A DNA stretch of 64,000 nt from Neobacillus mesonae (GCF_023715155.1 NZ_JAMBNQ010000006.1:107038-171037), one strand, 5' to 3'. Counted from the first letter of the stretch, positions 37,057 to 45,934 are shown. The notes: generated by a model not told the origin, from the letters alone. Numbers and translations are program-made.

Positions 37057-37542
37057 TCCTTTATAATTGACCGGAAAATAATAAAATACAACAAATTGGA
37101 ACGTGATAAGAGAAAGTTAAGGGAGTAACTTATTTATCCTTTTAACCAAAAAAATTTCTATAACAAGATTCTTCTTTACTGTATACTCTCAGATGAATGT
37201 TAAGAAACAGTTAAGAAATGACTTCTTATCCCAATTAAAATTGAATCAAGTGTTCAACCAATGAAGGTCCATTGTTCTATTGGAAATATTAAAAATTTTG
37301 CCAATTGAGAGTCATAGAATGGGACTAAAAAAAATTATTAGATGTCAGATGTTTCCCTTCTGTGATAATATTTTTTTATAAATCCAAATAAAAATCGCTA
37401 TTAGGAGATGTAATAATTTTGAATGGGGATTATTTCATGCCATCATATTGATTCGCCCATTCCATTAAACTATTGTAAATTCACAAAAATGCTGTATAAT
37501 TCATAGTATAACTATATGAATTAACGGGATAGGAGGCTGGGT
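37057..37542. other. Intergenic region, promoter side of two genes
   Basis: Nearly 490 bases without a supported gene. It contains the 5' regions of the divergent TlpA gene and the small CxxC gene. Confidence 0.4.
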
Positions 37543-37722
37543 ATGAGCTTTTTAAAAAACCTTTTTATTGAGCATTGTCCTAAATGCAATAAAGTATTAG
37601 AAACACATCATTCTAAAACATTAAAATCAATCGTCATCAAATCGTGTCCTGAGCATCATTATCAAAAGGAATTTCATCCAGCTTTTGAAACATACATTGA
37701 AAGTAATAAAACCTTTAATTAA
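37543..37722 (+). CDS. Small zinc-ribbon-like protein
   Basis: This 59-residue frame is shorter than usual ORF cut-offs but has a strong ribosome site (AGGAGG, seven bases before ATG). It encodes FIEHCPKCNKVLET near residue 8 and SCPEHHYQKEFHP near residue 34, giving a CPxC pair plus a later Cys and several His that could bind zinc. I do not recognise the family. A hairpin terminator follows at once, which supports a real transcript. Confidence 0.7.
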   Translation: MSFLKNLFIEHCPKCNKVLETHHSKTLKSIVIKSCPEHHYQKEFHPAFETYIESNKTFN

Positions 37723-37739
37723 TACTCTTCAAATTAAAC

Positions 37740-37776
37740 AGAAGGCAGCCGTTAATAGCTACCTTCATATTTTTTG
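37740..37776 (+). terminator. Terminator of the small zinc-ribbon gene
   Basis: GAAGGCAGC and GCTACCTTC pair with one mismatch; ATATTTTTT follows. Confidence 0.65.
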
Positions 37777-37884
37777 CTCTTCTTCAGTTAAAATACCAGG
37801 ACAATGTTTTTCCCCGCCTAACCTAATTAATTATTTAGCGGCCGCTGAAATTTCCACGGGCTGAGAGATTATTATTTTCCTATT

Positions 37885-39009
37885 TTACCAACGGTTGGGT
37901 CCAATTTCCATTTCTCTTTGTTGTTCATCAGGAGTTATTTTTCCCATGTTAGTTTGACGAATTTCCTGATAGGAATTGGGCTGCGGCGGCAAATTTTCTG
38001 TTACAGTTTTTCTAAATTCATCTTCATTCATTATTTTCAGCCCATGATTCTTTTGATACAACACACCCAATTTTTCAGAAATACTGCCATCCTCACTCAT
38101 TTCTTTTATGCTCATATAATGAGCTGGCAGTACCAACAAATTATCCGCCAGTTTTGTGTACCTATTATATAAAGTATTTCTTAAATCTCCTACCCAATCT
38201 TCCGCTTTCCCTGCCAAATCAGGCCGTCCTATGGAATCAATAAATAATATATCTCCTATTAACAAATATTGATCATCAACGATAAATGACGTGCTTCCAA
38301 TGGTGTGTCCTGGTGAATATACTGCCGTAATCTTTGTTTCACCGACTTTATACTCTGACCCATCATGAATTGGCTGATAATCAAAGGTAACTTCAGAAGC
38401 ATCTTTTGGCGGAAGATAATAGACTGCCCCCAGCTTTTCTGCAATTTTTCTTCCGCCCGAGATGTGGTCGGCGTGTAAATGAGTATCAAGGACAAATTTT
38501 AATTTCAAATTATGTTCTTTTAAAAAGCTTTCATATGGCTCCAACATTCGACTGGTGTCTATCAGTACGGCTTCTCCGTTTGATTCCACTAAATAAGACA
38601 AACACCCTTTACCAATTCGAACAAATTGATAAATCGCTCCGCCATTTTTTAAACTGCCGACTCTTATTGGCTCTAAATGTTCACTCCAGGCTTTCATCCC
38701 GCCTTCAATAGAGTAAACATCTGTAAACCCAGCTTCTGCAATTTGCTGAGCAACGAACTCTGAGGAACCGCCCTTTGCACATATTACATAGATTACCTTA
38801 TTTTTTGGCAGCTTGTCGGCAATAGGGTCAACCCCTTCTAATAAGTCAAAGTATGGCTCATTAATAATTTCAACATTTTCCCCTTCAATTTTCCAATCGT
38901 CGAAATCATCGGTATTTCGAGCATCAATAATGAATAAATCGTCATGGTTTAAAACTTTCCGTGCCAATTCTTTAACCGATATTTTCTTAACAGCTGTTAC
39001 CGTTTCCAT
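37885..39009 (-). CDS. Rhodanese / metallo-beta-lactamase fusion (CstB-like persulfide enzyme)
   Basis: This 374-residue protein has an N-terminal rhodanese domain (about 10-110, catalytic ICAKGGSS) and a C-terminal ETHE1-like metallo-beta-lactamase domain ([11 protein letters not shown] near 180, [11 protein letters not shown] near 232, [14 protein letters not shown] near 255). Such fusions oxidise persulfides and transfer sulfane sulfur. The start METVTAV is chosen because AAGGAGGGGG precedes it. It ends a three-gene run with DsrE and TusA-rhodanese proteins. In S. aureus CstB the domain order is the reverse, so it is a relative rather than an orthologue. Confidence 0.88.
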   Translation of the reverse strand: METVTAVKKISVKELARKVLNHDDLFIIDARNTDDFDDWKIEGENVEIINEPYFDLLEGVDPIADKLPKNKVIYVICAKGGSSEFVAQQIAEAGFTDVYSIEGGMKAWSEHLEPIRVGSLKNGGAIYQFVRIGKGCLSYLVESNGEAVLIDTSRMLEPYESFLKEHNLKLKFVLDTHLHADHISGGRKIAEKLGAVYYLPPKDASEVTFDYQPIHDGSEYKVGETKITAVYSPGHTIGSTSFIVDDQYLLIGDILFIDSIGRPDLAGKAEDWVGDLRNTLYNRYTKLADNLLVLPAHYMSIKEMSEDGSISEKLGVLYQKNHGLKIMNEDEFRKTVTENLPPQPNSYQEIRQTNMGKITPDEQQREMEIGPNRW

Positions 39010-39039
39010 TTTCCCCCTCCTTTTCATTGTATTGTTTAT

Positions 39040-39429
39040 TTAAAAGGTTAGCGTAACGTCAGCATCCTTGGCAAAAGTCAAAAATGTTACGGCTCCCCCT
39101 ACATCGATTCCTTCAATAAAATGTTCCTTTTCCAAACTCATTACATCCATTGTCATTTGACAAGCAATCATTTTGACTCCCAGTTCACCTGCCATCGATA
39201 CCAGCTCATGAACTGGAGGAATATTCGCCTTTTTAAAACCTTCCTGAAAATGTTCTGTACCAGGAGGCATTGGCAGATTCTTATGTGCCTCTTTATGGAT
39301 AAGGTTTAAACCTTCAAATGTAAAGAAAATACCGACCTCGGCATCTGTTGCTGCGGCTGCTGTTGCGATATTAAACACTTTGTAGGCATCGAACATCCCG
39401 CCGTTTGCTGCAATTATTGCCACTTTCAT
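39040..39429 (-). CDS. DsrE/DsrF/DrsH-like family protein
   Basis: This 129-residue protein has the DsrE-like fold: a KVAIIAANGGMFDAYKV start and a conserved cysteine in MIACQMTMDVM near residue 90. Such proteins carry sulfur as a persulfide between sulfurtransferases. It lies between TusA-rhodanese and the rhodanese-lactamase genes, with gaps of 16 and 30 bases, so the three act together in sulfane sulfur handling. Confidence 0.88.
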   Translation of the reverse strand: MKVAIIAANGGMFDAYKVFNIATAAAATDAEVGIFFTFEGLNLIHKEAHKNLPMPPGTEHFQEGFKKANIPPVHELVSMAGELGVKMIACQMTMDVMSLEKEHFIEGIDVGGAVTFLTFAKDADVTLTF

Positions 39430-39445
39430 GTCTTTTCCTCCTTGT

Positions 39446-40018
39446 TTAGTGACTTTTATCGACTGGTCCTGCCCACTCCTTCATTCCAGGTACCACATTT
39501 TTTACGTTTTTAAAACCTTTTGCCGTCAACTTTTGCGCAGCCAAGTCACTCCGATTTCCAGACCTGCAAATAATATGAAGATTTTCGGCATTATTTAATT
39601 CTTCAAACCGTTGCTCTAATTCTCCAAGAGGGATATTAATGGAACCAGGAATATGTCCAAATGCATATTCTGCCGGCTCCCTTACATCCAATACAGAAAT
39701 TTTTTCATTTCCTTTTATTTTCATAAGAAGGTCATCTAAATTCATAATATCCGGGTGTGTCGTTTCTGGTTTTTCTTCTTCTGCACTTGCTTTTCGAAGG
39801 TAATGTTTTAAAACACTTCCCTCCTCCACTGTGCCTAAGTACTGGTGACCCGTATTTTCAGCCCAAGCTTTAATATCAGCAGTAGAGCCTTTATCCGTTG
39901 CTTGTATTTCCATGACCTGCCCCGGCTCAAGTGTGGTCATCTCTTTTTTTGTTTTTACGATTGGCATGGGACAAGCTAATCCTTTAGCATCCAGCACTTT
40001 ATTGACCGTAATCTCCAT
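39446..40018 (-). CDS. TusA / rhodanese fusion sulfurtransferase
   Basis: The 190 residues hold an N-terminal TusA domain (about 5-75, GLACPMPIVKTKK with catalytic Cys) and a rhodanese domain (about 90-185, active-site loop ICRSGNRS). It passes sulfane sulfur between carriers. First gene of the persulfide operon, start preceded by AAAGGAGGGA. No CstR/CsoR-type repressor gene is in this window. Confidence 0.9.
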   Translation of the reverse strand: MEITVNKVLDAKGLACPMPIVKTKKEMTTLEPGQVMEIQATDKGSTADIKAWAENTGHQYLGTVEEGSVLKHYLRKASAEEEKPETTHPDIMNLDDLLMKIKGNEKISVLDVREPAEYAFGHIPGSINIPLGELEQRFEELNNAENLHIICRSGNRSDLAAQKLTAKGFKNVKNVVPGMKEWAGPVDKSH

Positions 40019-40321
40019 AATCCAATCCCTCCTTTCAGAATTATTATTTTTCTAATTCATCTTTCCATGCCAACAACTGCCTGCCATATTTTTCACCATA
40101 TAGAATTTATTTTTCAAACACTTACAAGCCGCTCAATTCGAGTTTCTTACCAAGATGGTTTTAAAATTTTTTCCATTTCATAAAATGAACAGAAAATAAT
40201 GATCCCCATTTTCAGTTCCTTCAAATTCAGACATGGCAGTTATTCTTCTTATAAATCATATTTAAACGGGAAAAGTAACCAATGAGCTCTTTTCATTTTT
40301 ATTAAAGGAGGTTATGTTTCA
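40019..40321. other. Divergent promoter gap
   Basis: This gap separates the persulfide operon and the metallophosphoesterase gene. A strong ribosome site AAAGGAGGTT ends it. I see no clear operator. Confidence 0.4.
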
Positions 40322-41773
40322 ATGGGCGGGAAACGGCATTTGACCATTTTACAGATGAACGACACTCACGCATACTTGAATCTTCACCCTGAGATGTTCA
40401 TTAAGGAGAAAGGAGAAGTTCACTTTCGAAACGCAGGCGGGTTTTCCCGGATTACAACTATATTTAAAGAGGCTCGTGCACAGAATCCAGGCGGGGTGCT
40501 AATCTTAGATAATGGCGACACTTTTCATGGAACTTACCCTGCTGTTTCCAGCAATGGGGAGTCACTCATCCCTATCTTAAACAAGATGGGAATTGATGGT
40601 ATGACAGCTCATTGGGAGTTTGCCTATGGTCCAAACCATTTAAAAAAATTAACTGCAGCACTTGAATACCCGATGTTGGCAAATAACTGTTATGATAAAA
40701 AAAGCAAACAACCCATTTTCCCAACCGATATGGTTATCGAAAGAGCAGGTTTAAAAATCGGCGTAATTGGGATTGCTTGCCATATAGTAGATAAAACAAT
40801 GCCTTCACACTTTTCCACTGGTGTCAGTTTTACACTGGGAAATGAGGAGCTGCTTACACAAATTGATAAATTACGTAAAGTGAATCATGTCGACCTCATT
40901 GTCGTTCTATCACACTTAGGATTTCCTATTGAAGCCAAGATTGCCGCTGAGGTTGATGGAATTGATATATTGTTGAGCGCACATACTCATAACCGTCTTT
41001 ACGAACCTGTCCTGATCAACAACACTCTCATCATTCAATCCGGCTGCCATGGCTCCTTCATCGGGCGCTTGGATTTGGAAATTGAAAACCGGCAGATTCT
41101 AACATTTAGGCACAAGTTAATTGAGGTATCGGAAAGCATTCAACCTGATCCCCAGGTTCAAGCGCTTATTAATTATATACTTGAACCCCATAGAGCTATG
41201 CTTCAAAGCAAAGTTGGGGAAACAAAAACTGCACTTCATCGATATGCTCAATTAGAGACAACCATGGATAATCTGCTTTTGCAATCACTTATAGAGATTT
41301 CCAATGCCGAGATTGCTTTCTCTAATGGATGGCGTTATGGTGCTCCAATTCCTCCCGGCCCAATTACCATGAATGACCTATGGAACATAATCCCCACCAA
41401 CCCACCCGTTTCTACAGTGGAATTAACCGGCAAAGAAATACTCGAGATGTTAGAGGAAAATTTAGAACGAACTTTTGCAGGTAACCCCTATCATCAGATG
41501 GGAGGATATATGAAGCGCTGTTTTGGACTAAGAATGTTCATTAAAATCGAAAATCCTGCTGGAACACGTATTCAACAGCTATTTATTAATGACCAGCTTG
41601 TTGATATCAATCAAACATACTTGGCATCATTCGTTACAATGCAGGGGGTTCCGCAAAAATATGGAAGCAATCGGAGAAATTTAAATGCTCATGCCATAGA
41701 TGCCTTAAAACAATTTATCGAAAAACGCGGCGTCATTTCAATTCAACTGAACGACATTGTCCAGGTAGTATAA
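40322..41773 (+). CDS. 5'-nucleotidase/SoxB-type metallophosphoesterase
   Basis: This 483-residue protein has the N-terminal metallophosphoesterase domain (LQMNDTHAYL, DNGDTFHGTY near 67, SHLGFPIEAK near 196, LLSAHTHNRL near 220) and a C-terminal 5'-nucleotidase domain (from about 300, NGWRYGAPIPPGPIT, NDLWNIIPTNPP). The usual GNHEFD motif is replaced by MTAHWEFAYG near residue 95, which resembles thiosulfohydrolase SoxB. There is no signal peptide, unlike most secreted nucleotidases. It is divergent from a persulfide operon. Either a nucleotide phosphatase or a sulfur-compound hydrolase. Confidence 0.8.
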   Translation: MGGKRHLTILQMNDTHAYLNLHPEMFIKEKGEVHFRNAGGFSRITTIFKEARAQNPGGVLILDNGDTFHGTYPAVSSNGESLIPILNKMGIDGMTAHWEFAYGPNHLKKLTAALEYPMLANNCYDKKSKQPIFPTDMVIERAGLKIGVIGIACHIVDKTMPSHFSTGVSFTLGNEELLTQIDKLRKVNHVDLIVVLSHLGFPIEAKIAAEVDGIDILLSAHTHNRLYEPVLINNTLIIQSGCHGSFIGRLDLEIENRQILTFRHKLIEVSESIQPDPQVQALINYILEPHRAMLQSKVGETKTALHRYAQLETTMDNLLLQSLIEISNAEIAFSNGWRYGAPIPPGPITMNDLWNIIPTNPPVSTVELTGKEILEMLEENLERTFAGNPYHQMGGYMKRCFGLRMFIKIENPAGTRIQQLFINDQLVDINQTYLASFVTMQGVPQKYGSNRRNLNAHAIDALKQFIEKRGVISIQLNDIVQVV

Positions 41774-41833
41774 TTACCTGCAGAGGTGGTTTAATAATCC
41801 GATGACCATCCGATCAATGCAGGTAATTTTTTA
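41771..41833 (+). terminator. Terminator of the metallophosphoesterase gene
   Basis: AATTACCTGCA and TGCAGGTAATTTTTT pair across a long loop. Confidence 0.75.
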
Positions 41834-41882
41834 TTTTGCACGCTTTCGTGAGCGCAACTGAATAAAGTCAGTCATAATTTAA

Positions 41883-41913
41883 AAAAACCGTACGAGTGCA
41901 TCGTACGGTTTTT
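41883..41913. terminator. Bidirectional hairpin terminator
   Basis: AAAACCGTACGA and TCGTACGGTTTTT form a perfect stem around GTGCA, just beyond the tRNA-Sec fragment. Confidence 0.8.
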
Positions 41914-41933
41914 ACATCCGATATATGTATAGT

Positions 41934-41995
41934 TGGCGGGATCGTGTGGGAATCGAACCCGCCAGACCACACACGGTGGTCTCCAGCGGTTTTGA
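41934..41995 (-). pseudogene. 3' half of tRNA-Sec (duplicate, att-like)
   Basis: Sixty-two bases match the 3' part of the intact tRNA-Sec gene at 42787-42848 with three differences (59/62). Identity starts exactly at the anticodon TCA and runs to the terminal CCA. The differences break the T stem, so it is not functional. Half-tRNA copies bounded in the anticodon loop are typical footprints of site-specific integration. Confidence 0.85.
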
Positions 41996-42135
41996 TAACT
42001 GTTTACCATAATCTGTAATTCTATAACGAATTTCTATGAGTTTTTCTAATAAATAAGCAAGCACCCTATTCAATGCAGATTGACATCTCATATGATGTAA
42101 TGAGCTATTTCAAAAAAACAAAAGGAAGGTGTAAG

Positions 42136-42573
42136 ATGGGGATTATTTATCCTACAACCTTGATGTCAATTGTCATTGAAAGAAGCAGTCCTAATCCGGA
42201 TCTAACATTTGACATTTCTTCGTATAGCATTGGTTTTTCAAATCCCCCACCAGATGAAGGTGGCGGTGGTGGTGGTGCGTCTAAAGTGGAAGCAGGCGAT
42301 CTCTTTGTTCAAAAGGAACTTGACATTGGTTCCATTCCTCTTTTTGATGCCGTAATAAGAGGAACTCATTTTCCATCATTGACCCTCACTGTTACTCAAA
42401 ATAGCATTACTATATTAACAATTATTCTTGAGGATGTAACCGTAACAGGATTCGATCAAACTGGTTCAGGTGCTGGAGTTACAGAAGAGGTTAAATTTCA
42501 TTATGAAGTGATCACAATGGAAACTGATGCATTTGGTCTTAGCCAAAGTAGTACCTTTGACAGAAATGCATGA
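42136..42573 (+). CDS. Hcp-like protein (type VI secretion tube family)
   Basis: This 145-residue protein resembles the Hcp fold: ISSYSIGF followed by a glycine-rich linker (GGGGGG), then VEAGDLFVQKELD, a central DAVIRGTHFPSLTLTV strand pair, LEDVTVTGFDQTGSG and EEVKFHYEVITM. In Hcp proteins the matching segments are (V)LSWSWG, KVSVQDFHFTK, TGKHIPEA and KLEDVLVSS. A longer frame opens at 42073, but AAGGAAGGTG sits before the ATG at 42136. No other type VI gene is near. It lies between two tRNA-Sec sequences. Confidence 0.7.
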   Translation: MGIIYPTTLMSIVIERSSPNPDLTFDISSYSIGFSNPPPDEGGGGGGASKVEAGDLFVQKELDIGSIPLFDAVIRGTHFPSLTLTVTQNSITILTIILEDVTVTGFDQTGSGAGVTEEVKFHYEVITMETDAFGLSQSSTFDRNA

Positions 42574-42602
42574 ATAATCGTTACTTCTCAAAGTAATTCA
42601 TA

Positions 42603-42638
42603 CAATCCCCATCTTACGGGAAAGAGGGATTGTTTTCT
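42603..42638 (+). terminator. Terminator of the Hcp-like gene
   Basis: CAATCCC and GGGATTG pair, then TTTTC. Confidence 0.7.
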
Positions 42639-42723
42639 GATTGATGAACAAGGAGCTTGTACGCCAGAAAAATCTTGTTTCATATAAATATTACACATAC
42701 CCAGGAGCAAATTTATTCATTAA

Positions 42724-42763
42724 AAAATAAAAACCACAGGTTAAAAATTCACCATGTGGTTAA
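42724..42763 (-). terminator. Terminator of the tRNA-Sec gene
   Basis: AACCACA and TGTGGTT pair; the minus strand continues TTTATTTTTT. Confidence 0.7.
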
Positions 42764-42786
42764 TTATGTATATTTAGTATAAAGTT

Positions 42787-42883
42787 TGGCGGGACCGTGT
42801 GGGAATCGAACCCACCAGACCACACACGGTGGTCTCAAGCGGTTTTGAAGACCGTGGAGGACACCAGTGCCCCATCCGACCCC
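42787..42883 (-). tRNA. selC: tRNA-Sec (anticodon UCA)
   Basis: The minus strand folds as a 97-nt tRNA with anticodon TCA (42846-42848) in CTTCAAA, a long variable arm (GAGACCACC...TGTGGTCT), T loop GTTCGATT and encoded CCA. The acceptor strands GGGGTCG and CGGTCCC pair with wobbles. It decodes UGA as selenocysteine with SelB and SelA, whose genes are not in this window. Confidence 0.93.
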
Positions 42884-43094
42884 ATAAGGTATATCAAAAT
42901 AATTACTCTCACTTGTCTAATCTTACAATGGAATGTAGTTTAAATCAATAAATCAGCCTATTTTATTAATAATTGACTTCTTTTTAAGCATTTTTTGATG
43001 ATTAACGTCCTTTTTATATCGTGTTTGCTTGTCTTTTTCCATAAAAACAGACTATAATGATAGAATGAAAATAGTATTCTGTAGGTGAATATAG

Positions 43095-43520
43095 ATGCTT
43101 CATGGCTGGTTTTTATGGTTTATTCTTTTTTGGGTTGTTTTTCTTGCGGGTATGATGGGAATCGGCGGCTTTTTTATGTTTCGAAAGTTCCTTAAGAAAA
43201 TGCCAAAGGAAGACGGCAAATCTGTAATGGATTGGGAAGAGCATTATGTGAACGAATCCCTTCATTTATGGGGACCTGAGGAAAAAGCTCTGCTTGAAGA
43301 TTTAGTCAGTCCGGTTCCAGAACTCTTCCGTGATGTGGCAAAACACAAGATTGCCGGAAAAATTGGGGAACTTGCCTTAAAAGAAAATGCCTCGAAAATA
43401 ACACAAGAATTGGTGATTCGCGGTTATATCCAAGCAACGCCTAAGCGCGATCATAAATTCTTACGAAAAAAGCTTTTTGAAAATAAAATTGATGTGACTC
43501 CATTTGAACATTTATTTTGA
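43095..43520 (+). CDS. yneK: DUF2621 membrane-anchored protein (YneK)
   Basis: The 141 residues begin with a membrane helix (5-28) and a cytoplasmic remainder with KSVMDWEEHYVNESLHLWGPEEK, the DUF2621 core (positions 47-69). Function unknown. Its position beside ccdC and ccdA matches B. subtilis yneK. Confidence 0.85.
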   Translation: MLHGWFLWFILFWVVFLAGMMGIGGFFMFRKFLKKMPKEDGKSVMDWEEHYVNESLHLWGPEEKALLEDLVSPVPELFRDVAKHKIAGKIGELALKENASKITQELVIRGYIQATPKRDHKFLRKKLFENKIDVTPFEHLF

Positions 43521-43549
43521 ACTGTCCACAACGTTTGGACAGTTTTTTT
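43520..43549 (+). terminator. Terminator of yneK
   Basis: AACTGTCCA and TTGGACAGTTTTTTT. Confidence 0.88.
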
Positions 43550-43658
43550 ATTGGCTGCTTTCTAAGAGAATATTGTTAGATTAAAAATGGAATAGTATGG
43601 TATTATATGAAACTTCAATACTATCCTATCCGTCTAAGCAAATATGGAGGTGAAATAT

Positions 43659-43934
43659 TTGAAGAAAATTACTTTAATATTGTGTATCTCGTTGAATTTG
43701 GTAATGAGTGGTTGTAATGATTTTTCCAAACCTAAAATTCCTGAAGAACAAGCAAAATCAATTGTGATAAAAGATCACACCAAACAGATTGGCAAAGTCG
43801 AAATAAAATCTGTTAGTCATAAAGGGAATGAGTATATCATTCAATGGGTAAATAAAGAAAACTGTGAGAGCGGAACGGACTATGTGGATGATAAAAATGG
43901 CAAAATCAAAAAAGGTGAAACGACAATATGCTAG
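43659..43934 (+). CDS. Small lipoprotein
   Basis: A TTG start at 43659 is set by GGAGGTG six bases before it. The 91-residue product has a lipoprotein signal with lipobox VMSGC near residue 19 and a short exported domain containing two further cysteines (ENCESG near the end, and the terminal Cys). I do not recognise the family; the shape resembles small peptidase-propeptide-like lipoproteins. Confidence 0.65.
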   Translation: MKKITLILCISLNLVMSGCNDFSKPKIPEEQAKSIVIKDHTKQIGKVEIKSVSHKGNEYIIQWVNKENCESGTDYVDDKNGKIKKGETTIC

Positions 43935-44098
43935 CTATACATAGAAGTTTTCTTGAAACCGACCTCTATTAGAGTTTTTTTTATACACTTCCCAGCATTT
44001 TAAAAGTAGTGTTATTGGGTTTTTGACACCGCCGAAATAAGTGCCCGCACTAGTTGAAACTTAGTTTCAAATCTCCTCAATATTTTTCACGTTTAATC

Positions 44099-44138
44099 TA
44101 AAAAAACACCGACCCAATCGATCAGATCAGTGTTTTCA
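44099..44138 (-). terminator. Terminator of ccdC
   Basis: AAAACACTGA and TCGGTGTTTT pair on the minus strand, then TTT. Confidence 0.7.
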
Positions 44139-44142
44139 ACAA

Positions 44143-44631
44143 TTAAACGATTTTGATTCCATGAAGCTCTTTATAAAGTTTCATATACGAACGGTACATG
44201 GAAATCCGCCAAGGCACAATCATGCTGAAGGCCAGCAGGAAGAACATACCGCTTAACTGCCCGACATCAATGGTACTGCTTAGAATAGACTTCATAATAA
44301 GTCTAATGAGCAGTAAACCTACTAAAATGAAAATAAACGCCTTTGAACGCTTTAAATAAATATCATTGTCACGGATTTCAAATTTGGAGGTTTTAATTAG
44401 TAAGATTGAAAACAACATGCCTACAACTACTGCCTCCAAAATTTCCATAGGCGTTAATCTAAACTGTGGTACCACATACATAAGTGCCCCGCTTGCCATG
44501 AAGATTGGCGGCATAATAATCTTTTTGCCGTTTGTTGGTTTTTTCGCAGCCTTCATCCGGACAAACAAAACGAAAAAGCCCATAAAAACTGCACCAATTG
44601 AAGAAATAACAACATAGTTCATGGTTTTCAT
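44143..44631 (-). CDS. ccdC: CcdC family membrane protein
   Basis: The 162 residues form five or so membrane helices. KKPTNGKKIIMPPIFMASGALMYVVP (residues 31-56) and FEIRDNDIYLKRSKAFIFIL are CcdC family segments. In B. subtilis ccdC adjoins ccdA but is not essential for cytochrome c maturation. Order and strand fit that locus. Confidence 0.88.
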   Translation of the reverse strand: MKTMNYVVISSIGAVFMGFFVLFVRMKAAKKPTNGKKIIMPPIFMASGALMYVVPQFRLTPMEILEAVVVGMLFSILLIKTSKFEIRDNDIYLKRSKAFIFILVGLLLIRLIMKSILSSTIDVGQLSGMFFLLAFSMIVPWRISMYRSYMKLYKELHGIKIV

Positions 44632-44749
44632 TCTTCCCTTATCAACATATTTTCCTTACCCATTATACTTTAAAAGCTCTCAAAGTGAGAAAGATTTTAA
44701 CTCAATTCTGTTCCCAATTTTAGATCCTTATAGGAACAGATACAAAAAA

Positions 44750-44786
44750 AGGAAAAACCATTTAAACTGAGTGTTAAATGGTTTCT
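44750..44786 (-). terminator. Terminator of ccdA
   Basis: GAAACCATTTAA and TTAAATGGTTTT pair, with a T-run on the minus strand. Confidence 0.75.
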
Positions 44787-44798
44787 GCTATCGTTCAT

Positions 44799-45506
44799 TT
44801 AAAATCCTGTGAAATCTCCAAAAAATGTTTGGAAAATAGAAATGATTTTGGTCATCCAGTCAAAGAATAAGACAATACCCATGACAATCATGATGTACCC
44901 GCCAATTTTCATGATTTTGACGCTGTGCTTTTTAATCCATTTCATTCGACCAATAAAGAATGACAGAATTAAGAATGGAATAGCAAAGCCCAGTACATAA
45001 GCAATCATGTACATCATACCTGAACTTGGATTATTAGCAGCAAGTGTTAGAACAACCGCTAAAATGGGACCTGTACAAGGCGTCCATCCTGCTGAAAATG
45101 CCATTCCGATTAGAACAGAACCAATATATCCAGACGGCCTGTTTTTAAACTCATAACGGCGATCCTTCATCATAATTTCCGGTTTTAGTATTCCAACAAT
45201 AACCAAACCAAAGAAAATGATAAAAATTCCGCCCAGCTGGCGAATTAAATCCTTATATTCCCTAAAGAAACTGCCAATTAAGGATGTTCCGAAACCCATT
45301 GCAATAAAAATAATGGAAAACCCTATGAGAAAGCAGATGGTGTGAAACAAACTCCTTCTTTGGAGCAGAGCATTTTCGGTTTTTAGTTCCGCAACTGACA
45401 TCCCCGTTATGTATGATAAAAAAGCTGGGTACAGGGGTAAACAGCAAGGCGAAATAAAGCTTAAAAACCCGGCTCCCAATGCCAAAAATATATTTACATC
45501 AGACAT
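44799..45506 (-). CDS. ccdA: Cytochrome c biogenesis protein CcdA
   Basis: This 235-residue protein has six membrane helices and the two reactive cysteine sites: [17 protein letters not shown] near residue 19 and [14 protein letters not shown] near residue 140. CcdA carries reductant from cytoplasmic thioredoxin to extracytoplasmic thiol enzymes such as ResA. The ResA-like gene at 36481 could be a partner. Confidence 0.93.
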   Translation of the reverse strand: MSDVNIFLALGAGFLSFISPCCLPLYPAFLSYITGMSVAELKTENALLQRRSLFHTICFLIGFSIIFIAMGFGTSLIGSFFREYKDLIRQLGGIFIIFFGLVIVGILKPEIMMKDRRYEFKNRPSGYIGSVLIGMAFSAGWTPCTGPILAVVLTLAANNPSSGMMYMIAYVLGFAIPFLILSFFIGRMKWIKKHSVKIMKIGGYIMIVMGIVLFFDWMTKIISIFQTFFGDFTGF

Positions 45507-45757
45507 AAAAACACTCCTACCATTGTCGATACCCTTTCATTCTAACAAAACTTTTACCCAAATGATAATGAATAAACTTGAATATTTTGTGTCCAATGCT
45601 CCTTTTAAAGGTCTTACATGTAATCTAAGTTACTTTTTTAACATTCACCTTTGAAAAAATTTACATCTTAGGTTATACTAGTAAAATAATGTCCAAAATA
45701 AGTTTATTTCTACCAATACACCAAAGTTTGGATATCTATCCGGAAAGGAAATTGGCC

Positions 45758-45934
45758 GTGATTAAATCAGAATTAGTTGCCCTTATCGAAAAAAAACGTG
45801 CTGAATTAATACAAGCTGCTAATACCAACGGCTATACCTCCTCCATCGCCATCCGGTGCAGTCAAGAGTTAGACCAGTTATTAAATGAATATAATCGAAA
45901 ATATACAAAAAGGGTCCCTTCTACATCCTATTAG
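45758..45934 (+). CDS. Spo0E-like aspartyl-phosphate phosphatase
   Basis: The 58-residue product has the Spo0E-family motif SQELDQLLNEY near its C-terminus and a helical hairpin before it. It would dephosphorylate Spo0A~P and restrain sporulation. The GTG start is chosen because GGAAAGG precedes it and the length suits the family; an ATG 23 codons upstream has no good ribosome site. Confidence 0.82.
   Translation: MIKSELVALIEKKRAELIQAANTNGYTSSIAIRCSQELDQLLNEYNRKYTKRVPSTSY

Noticed and set aside
42073..42135. Longer N-terminus for the Hcp-like protein
   Set aside because: The added residues do not resemble Hcp, and the good ribosome site lies inside them, before the ATG at 42136.
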